This document shows, piece after piece, positions 9,976 to 20,865 of a DNA stretch of 64,000 nucleotides. This stretch comes from an uncultured Alphaproteobacteria bacterium (GTDB taxonomy: Bacteria; Pseudomonadota; Alphaproteobacteria; Rhodobacterales; Rhodobacteraceae). The number at the start of each line of letters is the position of its first letter. The stretch's first letter is position 1. The notes beneath the pieces were generated by a model. The model ran no database searches, had not been told where the DNA came from, and saw only the letters and a program-made list of their open reading frames with translations. The stretch lies in contig CACAAX010000006.1 of the NCBI GenBank assembly GCA_902530595.1, positions 1 through 64,000 of the forward strand, given 5' to 3'. Both the position numbers and the translations under genes were made by a program.

Positions 9976-10208
9976 ACTATATCTCCTTTGACCGTCTATA
10001 TTTCCGATCCTTTAGTCTGTATCTTAAGCAATAATCTCAATATATCAGGTTGAATAGTAATGAAATAACTATCCTCAAAAAAATCGTTGATGTTAGCGAT
10101 AGACTAATTACACCGTATTTTCAATTTATTTTTTGTTATTTTAGTTTTTTTGTTAAAGTCAGTGATATCTCTGTAATACTTGAGAATTTTAAATTAAAGG
10201 AAATTACC

Positions 10209-10961
10209 ATGGTAAATAAAGTTGCGTGGATAACTGGGGCAGGGTCAGGCATTGGTGAGGCTTCCGCTATTAAGCTTTCAGAAGAGGGTTTCATTGTTGT
10301 ACTTTCTGGGAGAACTAAGGAAGCTCTTGATACTGTGGCCTCAAAATGTGAAGGGCAGGTTTCAGTAAAGCCTCTTGATGTCTCCAATTCGGAAGATGTG
10401 AAAGGTGTGTTTCAAAAGATCATCTCAGACTATGGTCGAATAGATGTTTTAGTTGCTAGCGCAGGTTTAAACACGAAAAACAGAAACTGGCATAATGTGT
10501 CAGAGGAAGATTTTGATCAAGTTATAAAAATTGATTTGAACGGTGTGTTCTATACAAATCGCTTAGTATTAGAAAAAATGAAGGAGCAAAGAGAGGGTTT
10601 AATTATAAACATCTCATCTTGGGCAGGGAAATATGTGACCACACTTACAGGACCTGCATATACAGCAGCTAAACACGGTGTAAATGCTTTAACCGAAGGC
10701 ATAAATATGGAAGCAGGTCACTTTGGTGTGAGGGCTTGTGCCATTTGCCCTGGTGAGGTGGCAACACCAATTCTTGATAAGAGGCCCATACCCGTCTCCA
10801 AAGAAGATAAGGAAAAAATGGTTCAACCGGAAGACTGTGCGGAGACTGTTGCATTTCTGGCTAAGCTACCTCCAAGAGTATGTATAAATGAGATTACCAT
10901 AAGCCCTACTTGGAATAGACTTTATGTAGCTGGCCTTACAGATCAAATTCCAAAAAAATAA
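10209..10961 (+). CDS. Short-chain dehydrogenase/reductase
   Basis: TGxxxGIG motif (ITGAGSGIGEA), NxAG-like SAGLN, YTAAKHG; internal ATG at 10209 preceded by AAAGGAAA preferred over ORF start 10050. Confidence 0.9.
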   Translation: MVNKVAWITGAGSGIGEASAIKLSEEGFIVVLSGRTKEALDTVASKCEGQVSVKPLDVSNSEDVKGVFQKIISDYGRIDVLVASAGLNTKNRNWHNVSEEDFDQVIKIDLNGVFYTNRLVLEKMKEQREGLIINISSWAGKYVTTLTGPAYTAAKHGVNALTEGINMEAGHFGVRACAICPGEVATPILDKRPIPVSKEDKEKMVQPEDCAETVAFLAKLPPRVCINEITISPTWNRLYVAGLTDQIPKK

Positions 10962-10968
10962 AATCTAA

Positions 10969-11868
10969 ATGACCCAATTCTCACATTTGGCCCAGTCTAT
11001 TCTCTGGATGCTAGGGGCTATGATCTCCTTTACTCTCATGGCAGTTTCAGGAAGAGAACTATTCTCGTCTTTAGATACCTTTGAGATCATGCTTTATCGT
11101 TCATTAGTGGGAATTTTTCTAGTCCTATCTTTTGGAAAATATTTTAATACTCTTAACCAAATACGAGTAGAGAAGCTTACGCTTCATTTTATAAGAAACA
11201 TAAGTCATTTTGGCGGCCAAAACTTTTGGTTCTATGCTATCGCGTTGATACCTTTCTCTCAGCTATTCGCTTTTGAGTTTTCTACCCCTCTTTTTATAGT
11301 ATTTCTAGCTCCATTTTTTTTAGGCGAGCTATTAACAAAAGAAAAGCTTTTCGCAGCAGCGATTGGATTTGTAGGTATTATTTTGGTAGCAAGACCCGAT
11401 CTAAATGTTGTAAGCTGGGCATTGGTTGCAGCATTTTTTCTACCTATTTGTTTTGCAGCAACAGCTATCGCAACAAAGTTACTGACCCGTACATTTAGTT
11501 TAACCTGTATACTCTTTTGGTTAGTTATTATGCAAACGGTATTTAGTCTTATATGCGCAGGGTATGATCTGACCATTAAAATACCAACAAAGTCCGATTT
11601 GCCATTCTTACTTATAGTGTCTGTTACGGGGTTGACTGCCCATCTATGCATGACAAAAGCATTCAGTTTAGCGCCAGTTTCTGTAGTAATGCCGATTGAT
11701 TTCGTAAGGTTACCTCTGATTTCTGTGGTAGGGTTCCTATTTTATAATGAAGTGCTAACATGGTACATAGTTTTGGGATCGATATTAGTATTTCTTGGGA
11801 ACTATATTAATATAAAAGCAGAGGAAAGGGGGCAAAGTTATGAAAGAATTTCAGGATCTGAAAGATAG
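10969..11868 (+). CDS. EamA/DMT family transporter
   Basis: About 10 hydrophobic segments with two EamA-like halves. Confidence 0.85.
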   Translation: MTQFSHLAQSILWMLGAMISFTLMAVSGRELFSSLDTFEIMLYRSLVGIFLVLSFGKYFNTLNQIRVEKLTLHFIRNISHFGGQNFWFYAIALIPFSQLFAFEFSTPLFIVFLAPFFLGELLTKEKLFAAAIGFVGIILVARPDLNVVSWALVAAFFLPICFAATAIATKLLTRTFSLTCILFWLVIMQTVFSLICAGYDLTIKIPTKSDLPFLLIVSVTGLTAHLCMTKAFSLAPVSVVMPIDFVRLPLISVVGFLFYNEVLTWYIVLGSILVFLGNYINIKAEERGQSYERISGSER

Positions 11869-12373
11869 TATAAGGACGATACCAGATTACCCTATCGATG
11901 GAGTTCAATTCAGAGATATTACGACCGTTCTCCAAAACGCAAGTCTTTTTAAGCGAATGATTGAGGGAATGACTAAGCAATGGGAGAAAACTCCAATTGA
12001 TGCAATACTTAGTATCGAGTCCAGGGGATTTATAATGGCTGGAGCACTGGCTTTTAACCTTAATGCCGCTTTTGTTCCTTTGAGAAAACCCAAAAAGTTA
12101 CCCTTTCACACATACAAAGTTTCATACGAGCTAGAATATGGTGCAACAGATATGCATATACATAAAGATGCTTTAGATGATCATAAAAATCTTTTAATAA
12201 TTGATGATCTCCTTGCTACCGGTGGGACAGTAATTGCAGCACTAGATTTAATCAGAAAATTTGAAGATAAAAATGTAGTTGGAGCAGGTTTCTTAGTAAA
12301 CCTTCCTTCTTTAGGTGGATTAGAGAAGTTAGAAAATTTAGGAATTAAGTCCAAATACTTGGTTGAATTTTAA
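11840..12373 (+). CDS. apt: Adenine phosphoribosyltransferase
   Basis: [36 protein letters not shown] loop [16 protein letters not shown]. Confidence 0.95.
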   Translation: MKEFQDLKDSIRTIPDYPIDGVQFRDITTVLQNASLFKRMIEGMTKQWEKTPIDAILSIESRGFIMAGALAFNLNAAFVPLRKPKKLPFHTYKVSYELEYGATDMHIHKDALDDHKNLLIIDDLLATGGTVIAALDLIRKFEDKNVVGAGFLVNLPSLGGLEKLENLGIKSKYLVEF

Positions 12374-12449
12374 AAAATCAATTCAATTTTGCAACGAATC
12401 GCTATTTAATTGTCTTAGAGCATATCGAAAACACCCGGGGGATATTGTC

Positions 12450-15400
12450 ATGGATAATAGTGATGCAATTTTAGCAATGATGGACGCTTTTGATAATGGA
12501 GGCCAAGGGCTGGCAGTCTGGGACCCAAAAGATAATTTGACTTCCTTTAATATCAATTACAAAAAAATATTTACGGGTAATATGCATTTCAGCCCTGAGG
12601 TAGGGTTAAATTTTGGAAAAGCTTATGCAGACGCAGCTAAAAACCCAAAATTCACGCTTGATCCAGAAAATACAAAAAAAAGAATAGCCCAAAGAGAACA
12701 AGCTAGGTTAGACAAAAAGCCAATTGAAAGCGAATATGAAGTCGAGCCCGGCAAGTGGCTTCACGTCAAGGAAACAGCATCTAATGACGGACATATGATC
12801 ACAGTTTTGACAGATGTAACTATAAGAAAAACTAGGGAGATCATGCAATCAAAGCTTGCCGATGCTATTGATGCAATACCGTCACATGTAATGTTCTGGG
12901 ACGAAAAAGAAAAGCTGGTTAAGGCTAATAAATTGGCAGTGAAAGATAATTTAGAGTACGATGTGGAGCTACGTGAAGGTATGAGTTACGCTGAGTTTCT
13001 GTCTTCTCAGTTCGAAAAAGGGGTTTACTCTACTCCCTCAGATTTTTCGATAAAGAAATTGGTTAAAAAACGTTTAGAAGAAAGAAAAGAATTAACTTCG
13101 AAATCCAGAAAAGTACACTACAAAAATGGTAGAACATTAATTAGAACTGAAAATAAATTAGACCAGGGTGGTATTCTTACCATACTAAATGATGTCACGG
13201 AGCTTGAACAAATAGAGGCAAAAGAAAAGCTGTTATCTTCTTCACTTGAAAACATGTCTTACGCTGTTGCTTTATGGGACAAAGAAAATAAGCTTGTGAG
13301 GTTTAATGAAGCTCTGAGAAGAAATAATGAAAAGTTTGGAATGAAGACTGAAGTTGGAATTTCATTTGAAGATGCTTTGGAGCGCCAGGTAAAGGGTTCT
13401 TTTTATAACATTGCAGAAAGTGATAAAAAAGATTGGATCAATAAGGGATTAAAATACTGGAAGAATTTGAAAGGAGAACATACGGTAACCTATCAGCATC
13501 CAAATGGACAGCATTCAATGGTTACCGATAAACGCCTCGATGATGGAGGAACTTTGCAGATAATTTCAGATGTTACCTACTTAAAGAAACAAGAGAAAGA
13601 GTTGATTCGATTAAGAGAAGGTATAGATCAAATGCCAGATGGTATTTCTTTTTGGGATGATGAAGAAAGGCTCATATACGCAAACAAAGTTATGAGAGAT
13701 TGGCAACAAAACGTCGGTTTCGATATGGATATTGGGGCTAAAAAAAGTGATTTGCAAAAAAACTTAGTAAATAAGGGAATTATAAAAACAGAAAAGTCTC
13801 TCGACGAGCTTAATGAAGAACTTAATTCCTACCGAACAAAAGTTGGTGAAAAGCCAAAAGCAGTTGATATAGAATTTTTCGTAGGAAATAAAATTCAAAC
13901 AACGTTAGTGACAGAAATTGAGCTCGAAAATGGCGATACTGTGCAGCGTTTCACAGACGTATCCAGCGATCGCCATAGAGAGGCTGAGTTAAGAAGAGTT
14001 TATAATGCTATAGATGCTACAACGGTTGGCATAGCTCTTTGGAATAAAGATCATTCTTTAATTTTTGCTAATAAGTGGGGTCGAGAAATTCAGAAAACTT
14101 TTGGTTTTGACTTGGTGCCGGGATGCTCAAGAATTGAAATGATTGAAAACCAAATGAAAAAAGGATTTTTTAAAATTCCCGAAAAAATGACAGTTGCAGA
14201 ATATATCGATGTAAGTACGCAACAAATGAAGGAAAACGCCGAAGGTTTTTCCAGAGAATTCAAAATGGGTGAGAAGGATATGCTTTCCACAAATAAATTC
14301 CTCGAAGATGGAGTATATATTCAAACCTTCACTGATATAACAGAGCTTAAGAATAAAGAAAAAGCTCTCATAAGACTTCAAAGCGCAACAGATCAAATGC
14401 CAACAGCAATGGCACTTTGGGATGCCAATGATAGACTTGTTTATGCAAATAAAATTTTACGTGACTTCCAGTCTGATTATGGTTTCGAAATGGTAGAAGG
14501 AATTAGCAGGGTTGATATGCTCAAAAATCAGATTTCAAAAGGAGCAATGAACTACGATAATAAAACTGCGGAAAGCTTTCATAAAGAGTTTCTAAAAATG
14601 ATGGATGCGTCGGATGAGGGGGCAAAAGTGGAATTTGAAACAGAATTTCGTGGTAAAAAAACTTCTATGCTCGCAAATGGATTTAGGCTCGAAAGTGGTG
14701 ACTGGATTCAAACTGTTGTAGACATTACTGATCAAAAAAATAGAGAAGCTGAATTAGAGAGTCTTTATAGGGCAATTGACGTAATGTCTGCTGGGGTAAT
14801 TGTCTGGGATAAAGATCATAAACTAGTTTTTGCTAATAAGGGTATGCGCGAAAATCCATTTGGGTTTGAATTTAAAATGGGAGTTTCAAGGTATGATATG
14901 TTGGAACATCAACAAAAGCGTGGCTTTTCTCCAATACCTCATGGTAAATCAATATCTAGCTGGATAAACGACTCCATTAAAAATATGAAAGACAGTCCTG
15001 ATGGTAGTGTGAGTGCTGAGATAACGGTAAAAGATGAGGAATTGCTCTCGGCTTCTGTACTATTAGAAGATGGGTCATATGTTCAAAGTTATACCAACAT
15101 AACCGATTTAAAACAGCAACAAAAGGAGTTAAAAAGGCTGTATGATGCAGTAGATAAATTAGTAAACCCAATAAATATTTGGGACTCCAACAACGTGCTA
15201 GTTTTTTGCAATCAAGCTGCTGTAGAGAGGAATAGAAATGATTGGAATTATAATCTTAAGCCAGGAGTGCACAGGAGAGATATGCTAAATCACTTGATGA
15301 AAAAAGGTTTAAGGCTTCCAGACGGATTAAGCGTAGATGAGCATATGGGTATTCAAAAGGGGCGAATGCTTGAAAGGAGAGAAGGTATAACGAGCGAGAC

Positions 15401-17855
15401 TAAAATGGGAGATCTGTCATTTCTATCCACGTTAAGAATTTTAGATGATGGCGGCTTTATACAAAACTTTACCGATATCTCTGAAATAAAGAAACATGAA
15501 GAGGCACTTGAAATACAAAAAGAACGATTTGACCGTGTGCTTGGAGATTTACAAGCAATTGTTTTCGAGTCTGATCTTGAAAATAATAAAGTTACTTATG
15601 AAATTCCTAGCGCGCTGAAAGAAACTTGGGGAGAGATTTCTACTTCAGGGACCCAGGAGGAAGGATATAAAAATCTCAGGGAGGATTTTTTAAAGCCTTA
15701 CAAGGATGCCTTTAGAGACCATGTTACGGGAAAAACTCAGGAAGTTAGCGTCGAACATATTAATGTTCATGACGGAAAAGAAATTTGGTATCAAACTAGG
15801 GCTAAAGCTACTTTTGAAAATGGTAGAGCGACAAAAATGATTGGTATTATCGAAAATATTGATAAGCGCAAAGCCTTAGAGGTTAAAGTGGAAGAGGCTC
15901 AACGACTTGTTGCAGATGCAGTTGATAATATTGAGGCCGGTATAATTTTGTGGGATAAGCAAGATAATGCTGTTTTAATAAACAAATACATGAAGAATCT
16001 TGTTGGCAGGGACCTCAATATAAATACACCCTATCGTGAACTATCTAAAACCTTTATTGAGAGCGGCATGTTCGACACACAAGGGATAGACGTAGATGAA
16101 TATATTGAAGGAAGAATAAAGGCGAGATCTGAAATAAAAGATTCTGCTATATCATTACTCCCTCCCATGGCAGACGGCAGAACTATTCAAATGACTAGCA
16201 AACGGCTTCCAGATAGTAGTTTAATTCAAGTATATTATGACATTTCAGATTTAAAACAAAGAGAAGTTGATCTTGAAACAACCGTATCACAGCTTAATGA
16301 AGCAAAAGAGCTGGCTGATGGAGCAAATAAAGCTAAGAGCCAATTCCTTGCAAACATGAGCCATGAGCTTAGAACACCTCTGAATGCAGTTATTGGTTTA
16401 ACAGAAATGCTTAAAGAGGATGCAGAGGACGACGGAAATGATGATTATCTAGAGCCATTAGAACGCATTCATGGGGCGAGTAAACATTTGCTTAATTTGA
16501 TCAACGATGTTTTAGATTTATCAAAAATTGAAGCAGGAAAGGTTGAGCTTTATAATGAAAACTTTTCATTACCTTCTTTACTTGAGGAAGTCGCAGATAC
16601 TTCTAGAACTTTGGTAGAACAAAAAAATAATCAATTATTGTTAAATATAGAGCCAGGCATAGCTTTCATAAACGCAGATGTGACACGTACAAAGCAAATT
16701 GTTCTGAACTTGATTTCTAATGCTGCGAAATTTTGTGAGAATGGAAATATATCAATAAACGTCAAATCTAAAAAAAGCTCTAAAAAAAGACTTATAGAGA
16801 TTGATGTCAAAGACACTGGGATAGGTATGACAAAAGAGCAAATTGATAAGTTGTTTCATGCTTTTACTCAAGCCGATGCCTCTACCACTAGAAAGTATGG
16901 AGGAACGGGTTTAGGTCTTACTATTGTGCAGAATCTAGCTAAGTTGATGGGTGGAGACGTTTCGGTAAATAGTGAATTAGGTAAAGGAACAACGTTTAAA
17001 GTTACCATCCAGGATATCGAAGTTGAGAAATCTTCTGGTGTTGATGCTGAGGACCTAGAGAGCCTTAACCGGGAGACTGCTTTAGTATCTAAGAAAGACG
17101 GGAAAAGGACAATTTTGGTAATTGATGATGATCCAACAATCAGAGACCTTATGACAAGACACTTGGAAAAGAATAATTTCAGTGTACTACAGGCTCTCGA
17201 CGGAGCACAAGGTATTAAGATGGCAAGAGAATATAAGCCTGATGCAATTACCTTGGATATTTTGATGCCTGAAATGGATGGATGGTCCGTATTGCGTACT
17301 TTGAAAGCTGACAAACAGGTTTCTGATATTCCTGTCGTGATGGCATCCATAATTGATGAGAAGAAAAAAGGATTTTCATTGGGTGCTGCTGATTATTTAT
17401 CTAAGCCGGTAGAAAGGGATAGATTGATTGGATCAATAAGCAAATTATTAGGTGGTAAAGCAGGAAAAGTTGTTTTGATCGTAGAGGACAATGATGATTT
17501 GCGATTCACGGTAAGAGAAGCACTTACAAGTGCAGAATATGTTGTGTTAGAAGCAAGTAATGGGCAAGAAGCTCTGGATGTTTTAAATAATAAGGATAAC
17601 CAAACTCCAGATCTAATCTTATTAGATTTGATGATGCCAAAAATGAATGGGTTTGAGTTCTTGGAGGCTTATCGAAAAGACTTTGTAAATCAGGCTCCGG
17701 TAGTGGTAATAACAGGAGCAGATTTAGATGATGACGATAAAAAGTTTTTGTCATCTGAAACTAGCAGGGTTTTAGAAAAGTCTTCTATGAGTGATACTGG
17801 AATAGCTGATCATTTGGTTAAAACAATTGAGTCAGTGGCTGGAGTAGCCAAATGA
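12450..17855 (+). CDS. Multi-PAS hybrid histidine kinase with two C-terminal receiver domains
   Basis: Nine repeats of a (L/F/V/I)W(D/N)xxxxL(V/I)xxN PAS_7-like signature plus one divergent PAS, His[15 protein letters not shown], HATPase [18 protein letters not shown], two REC domains ([20 protein letters not shown]); no obvious TM segments; start chosen at MDNSDA. Confidence 0.92.
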   Translation: MDNSDAILAMMDAFDNGGQGLAVWDPKDNLTSFNINYKKIFTGNMHFSPEVGLNFGKAYADAAKNPKFTLDPENTKKRIAQREQARLDKKPIESEYEVEPGKWLHVKETASNDGHMITVLTDVTIRKTREIMQSKLADAIDAIPSHVMFWDEKEKLVKANKLAVKDNLEYDVELREGMSYAEFLSSQFEKGVYSTPSDFSIKKLVKKRLEERKELTSKSRKVHYKNGRTLIRTENKLDQGGILTILNDVTELEQIEAKEKLLSSSLENMSYAVALWDKENKLVRFNEALRRNNEKFGMKTEVGISFEDALERQVKGSFYNIAESDKKDWINKGLKYWKNLKGEHTVTYQHPNGQHSMVTDKRLDDGGTLQIISDVTYLKKQEKELIRLREGIDQMPDGISFWDDEERLIYANKVMRDWQQNVGFDMDIGAKKSDLQKNLVNKGIIKTEKSLDELNEELNSYRTKVGEKPKAVDIEFFVGNKIQTTLVTEIELENGDTVQRFTDVSSDRHREAELRRVYNAIDATTVGIALWNKDHSLIFANKWGREIQKTFGFDLVPGCSRIEMIENQMKKGFFKIPEKMTVAEYIDVSTQQMKENAEGFSREFKMGEKDMLSTNKFLEDGVYIQTFTDITELKNKEKALIRLQSATDQMPTAMALWDANDRLVYANKILRDFQSDYGFEMVEGISRVDMLKNQISKGAMNYDNKTAESFHKEFLKMMDASDEGAKVEFETEFRGKKTSMLANGFRLESGDWIQTVVDITDQKNREAELESLYRAIDVMSAGVIVWDKDHKLVFANKGMRENPFGFEFKMGVSRYDMLEHQQKRGFSPIPHGKSISSWINDSIKNMKDSPDGSVSAEITVKDEELLSASVLLEDGSYVQSYTNITDLKQQQKELKRLYDAVDKLVNPINIWDSNNVLVFCNQAAVERNRNDWNYNLKPGVHRRDMLNHLMKKGLRLPDGLSVDEHMGIQKGRMLERREGITSETKMGDLSFLSTLRILDDGGFIQNFTDISEIKKHEEALEIQKERFDRVLGDLQAIVFESDLENNKVTYEIPSALKETWGEISTSGTQEEGYKNLREDFLKPYKDAFRDHVTGKTQEVSVEHINVHDGKEIWYQTRAKATFENGRATKMIGIIENIDKRKALEVKVEEAQRLVADAVDNIEAGIILWDKQDNAVLINKYMKNLVGRDLNINTPYRELSKTFIESGMFDTQGIDVDEYIEGRIKARSEIKDSAISLLPPMADGRTIQMTSKRLPDSSLIQVYYDISDLKQREVDLETTVSQLNEAKELADGANKAKSQFLANMSHELRTPLNAVIGLTEMLKEDAEDDGNDDYLEPLERIHGASKHLLNLINDVLDLSKIEAGKVELYNENFSLPSLLEEVADTSRTLVEQKNNQLLLNIEPGIAFINADVTRTKQIVLNLISNAAKFCENGNISINVKSKKSSKKRLIEIDVKDTGIGMTKEQIDKLFHAFTQADASTTRKYGGTGLGLTIVQNLAKLMGGDVSVNSELGKGTTFKVTIQDIEVEKSSGVDAEDLESLNRETALVSKKDGKRTILVIDDDPTIRDLMTRHLEKNNFSVLQALDGAQGIKMAREYKPDAITLDILMPEMDGWSVLRTLKADKQVSDIPVVMASIIDEKKKGFSLGAADYLSKPVERDRLIGSISKLLGGKAGKVVLIVEDNDDLRFTVREALTSAEYVVLEASNGQEALDVLNNKDNQTPDLILLDLMMPKMNGFEFLEAYRKDFVNQAPVVVITGADLDDDDKKFLSSETSRVLEKSSMSDTGIADHLVKTIESVAGVAK

Positions 17856-18223
17856 CAAAGATCTTATATGTAGAGGATAACCCTGATAATGTTTATATGC
17901 TTACTCGTCGGCTTAAGAAAAAAGGTTTCGAGCTAATTATTGCTGGCGATGGCCAGGAAGGAATTGATAAGGCGATAGAAGAGAGTCCAGACCTTATTTT
18001 AATGGACTTAAGTTTGCCAACTATGGATGGTTGGACTGCTACGGCCGAAATAAAAAAGATTGAAGAGGTCAAAGATATCCCGATAATCGCATTATCTGCT
18101 CATGCAATGCCCGAGCATCGTGATAGAGCTATTAAAGCTGGATGCAGTGACTATGATACAAAGCCGGTAGATATCAAAAGGCTTCTTAGTAAAATGGGGC
18201 AATATATAGAGTTGCCGGAATAA
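17852..18223 (+). CDS. Single-domain response regulator (DivK/CheY-like)
   Basis: [37 protein letters not shown]; overlaps preceding gene by 4 bp. Confidence 0.93.
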   Translation: MTKILYVEDNPDNVYMLTRRLKKKGFELIIAGDGQEGIDKAIEESPDLILMDLSLPTMDGWTATAEIKKIEEVKDIPIIALSAHAMPEHRDRAIKAGCSDYDTKPVDIKRLLSKMGQYIELPE

Positions 18224-18224
18224 A

Positions 18225-19274
18225 ATGAATTCATTAAATCAAAAAATACTTATTGTCGATGATATTGAGGACAACAGGTTCACACTTGAAAGAAGATTAT
18301 CTAGAAACGGCTATACCGCTATAAGTCAAGCTGACTGTGGGAAAAAAGCTCTAGAATTAGTTAAAGAAGAAAGCTTTGACCTGATATTACTCGATTTGAT
18401 GATGCCAGATATTAGTGGCCTTGATGTGTTAAAAACGCTTAAAGCTGATCCCAAAAATAGAGGTATACCTGTTGTAATGGTTACAGCGGCAGATGAGATA
18501 GAGACAACGGCAGAGTGTATTAGTAATGGTGCTGAGGATTACATAACAAAACCAATAAATGCTACTCTACTAAAAGCAAGAGTCACTGCTTGCCTGGAAA
18601 AGAAAAGATTTAGAGATAGTGAGGAGCACTATTTAAGTAAAGTTGAAGCTGATAAAAAAAGAACACAATCATTCTTGAAGCAGATATTGCCAGAAAAAAT
18701 AGCTGAAGAACTTAACTCATCGGGGCTAGTAAGACCAAGAAAATACGAGGATATAGCAATACTTGTTTGTGATTTAGTTGGTTTCACCGCTTTCTGCGAG
18801 TCTAACCCTCCGGAGAATGTGGTGGAAAATCTTCAAGAAATTTTTGAAAAGTTTGAAAGTGAAATTGAGAATTTTGGACTTGAAAAAATTAAAACTGTAG
18901 GAGATGCCATATTGGCAACTGGAGGGTTAACCAGAAGTTTAGAGAACCAAGTGCTTTCAGCATCGAAGTGCGCAATAAATTTGAAAAAAATAGCGATTGA
19001 GTCGGATCCTAATTGGGCAATCCATATAGGTATTCATTCCGGACCATTAGTGGCGGGACTAATAGGAAAAAAGAGTTTTCAGTTTGATGTTTTAGGTGGT
19101 AACGTGAATACCGCATTTAATATATGTGATAGAACGGAACCTAATGAGATTTTGATCTCTAATGAGGCATGGATGTCAGTGAGAAGCGAAGTTGAGGTCC
19201 AATCAAAAGGGTTAATGAAACTTAAGAGTGATAACCAGATAGAGGTTTTAGAACTTCTCTGTATAAATAATTAA
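18225..19274 (+). CDS. Receiver domain fused to class III nucleotide cyclase
   Basis: REC (LLDLMMPDISG, TKPINA) followed by cyclase homology domain (ILVCDLVGFTAF, EKIKTVGDAILATGG, FDVLGGNVNTAFN). Confidence 0.92.
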   Translation: MNSLNQKILIVDDIEDNRFTLERRLSRNGYTAISQADCGKKALELVKEESFDLILLDLMMPDISGLDVLKTLKADPKNRGIPVVMVTAADEIETTAECISNGAEDYITKPINATLLKARVTACLEKKRFRDSEEHYLSKVEADKKRTQSFLKQILPEKIAEELNSSGLVRPRKYEDIAILVCDLVGFTAFCESNPPENVVENLQEIFEKFESEIENFGLEKIKTVGDAILATGGLTRSLENQVLSASKCAINLKKIAIESDPNWAIHIGIHSGPLVAGLIGKKSFQFDVLGGNVNTAFNICDRTEPNEILISNEAWMSVRSEVEVQSKGLMKLKSDNQIEVLELLCINN

Positions 19275-19279
19275 AGGAG

Positions 19280-19594
19280 ATGAAAATGGCGGTATCAATG
19301 CAAGTGGCTTATCCGATCAATGATGATACAAACTTCGACCTCGACTACTATATAAAAGATCATTTGGCTATTATTAAAAAAAACTGGTCAGAGCATATTC
19401 AGCAAATGATTGTTACAAAAGGGACGTCAGGAGGTAAGGATGTTCCTTCCCCCTATTATGCAATTGCCACTATAATTTTTGAAAACTCGGAAGAAATGAG
19501 AGCCGCAATGAAAAAGGGAGGCCCAGTATTCAAAGATATAGGCAACTACTACAATACCAATCCAATCATGATGTTGGGTGAAGTTGTTGGATAA
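19280..19594 (+). CDS. EthD family small protein
   Basis: 104 aa, YPxxDDxxFDLDYYxxxHL-type N-terminus and ferredoxin-like length/pattern. Confidence 0.7.
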   Translation: MKMAVSMQVAYPINDDTNFDLDYYIKDHLAIIKKNWSEHIQQMIVTKGTSGGKDVPSPYYAIATIIFENSEEMRAAMKKGGPVFKDIGNYYNTNPIMMLGEVVG

Positions 19595-19632
19595 TATCCT
19601 ATTATTTTCTTAATTGGGCTCTCTAATTAATC

Positions 19633-19863
19633 TTAAATGTTGATCTTGTAGATACTCTTTAGAGCCCTTGCTTTTATCTCTGATCTGCTTAAACCTATAT
19701 CGGCTAAGTCTCTGTTAGACATTTTTTCAAGTTCTCTAATGGTCTTTAGATACTCTCTTCGTTTTTTTACTCTGTCTAATGTTGCGAAGTAATTTCCAAT
19801 CAATATTTGGCTTACTTTTTCCATAAATGTAATATTAGTTGTTGTTATTTTTGTTACCGCCAT
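19633..19863 (-). CDS. DUF1127 domain small protein
   Basis: RREYLKTIRELEKMSNRDLADIGLSRSEIKA. Confidence 0.85.
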   Translation of the reverse strand: MAVTKITTTNITFMEKVSQILIGNYFATLDRVKKRREYLKTIRELEKMSNRDLADIGLSRSEIKARALKSIYKINI

Positions 19864-20051
19864 CTTGACCTCCTTAATTAGTTTAATGATGAACTATATA
19901 CTTTAGTTAACCCCTATATATTTAGTTTAAGGTTAAACTACTATTGATATTTCTAGAAGGCACCTATCGAATAAATGCATAGCCAAAAGTTAAATAGTGA
20001 TTTGTTTTATCAAAATGTTAATATTTTCAAAAACAATATTTGAGAAGGTAA

Positions 20052-20849
20052 ATGACTAATATTGCAGAACTAAAAGAAAAAGCAAAGGTAGGATGGGCAT
20101 CATTCATTTCTTTTGAGGCATTAACAAGTACAGCAGCACCAAAGCTTGTGCAATTCAGTGGAACAAGACAAGGAATGAGATTATTGGATGTAGCTTGTGG
20201 CACGGGAGTAGTTGCTTTGACGGCATCAAGACTAGGAGCGAAAGCTCAGGGAATCGATATCACTCCAGAGCTAATCAACAGGGCAAATGAAAATGCAAAA
20301 ATAATGGAACTTAAGGCAAAATTTGTTGAAGGTGATGCAGAGTTTTTACCCTACAAAGAAAATGAGTTTGATATTGTTCTTAGCCAATATGGCCATATGT
20401 TTGCTCCAAGGCCGTCAATTGTCGTAAAGGAATTAGCAAGGGTCTTGAAACCAGGGGGTATTTTGGCATTTTCTACATGGCCAAAGGAGTTATTTATGGG
20501 TAAGTTTTTTAAGCTTATTGAGAGTTTTTCACAACCTCTTCCCCCTGAAGTTGCTTCTCCAGTTTTATGGGGAGATATGGCGGTTATAGAGGACAGGTTA
20601 AGAAATCATTTTAATCATATTGAATTTGCAAGAGATACCATGTTTGCGCCAACTATGAGTCCAGCACATATGCTCAAATTATTCGAAAAAAATGCTGGTC
20701 CATTAGCCAATCTGGTGAAAGCCTTGGCTGATGATCCAACTAAATTAAGCAATCTCCGCAATGCAGCGCTGGTATTAATTGAAAAGTTTTTTTCGAACAA
20801 TTTTCTTAGGCAAGATTTTTTAATGACGAGATGTGTAAAGAAGACCTAG
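20052..20849 (+). CDS. Class I SAM-dependent methyltransferase (UbiE-like)
   Basis: LLDVACGTGVVALTA, GDAEFLPYKENEFDIVLSQYGHMF, LKPGGILAFSTWP. Confidence 0.88.
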   Translation: MTNIAELKEKAKVGWASFISFEALTSTAAPKLVQFSGTRQGMRLLDVACGTGVVALTASRLGAKAQGIDITPELINRANENAKIMELKAKFVEGDAEFLPYKENEFDIVLSQYGHMFAPRPSIVVKELARVLKPGGILAFSTWPKELFMGKFFKLIESFSQPLPPEVASPVLWGDMAVIEDRLRNHFNHIEFARDTMFAPTMSPAHMLKLFEKNAGPLANLVKALADDPTKLSNLRNAALVLIEKFFSNNFLRQDFLMTRCVKKT

Positions 20850-20865
20850 ATGTTTCTGAAAAGAA

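Noticed and set aside
11259-11651. 130-aa minus-strand ORF
   Set aside because: Antisense shadow of the EamA transporter at 10969-11868.
16868-17350. 160-aa minus-strand ORF
   Set aside because: Antisense shadow of the HATPase/REC coding region of the multi-PAS kinase.
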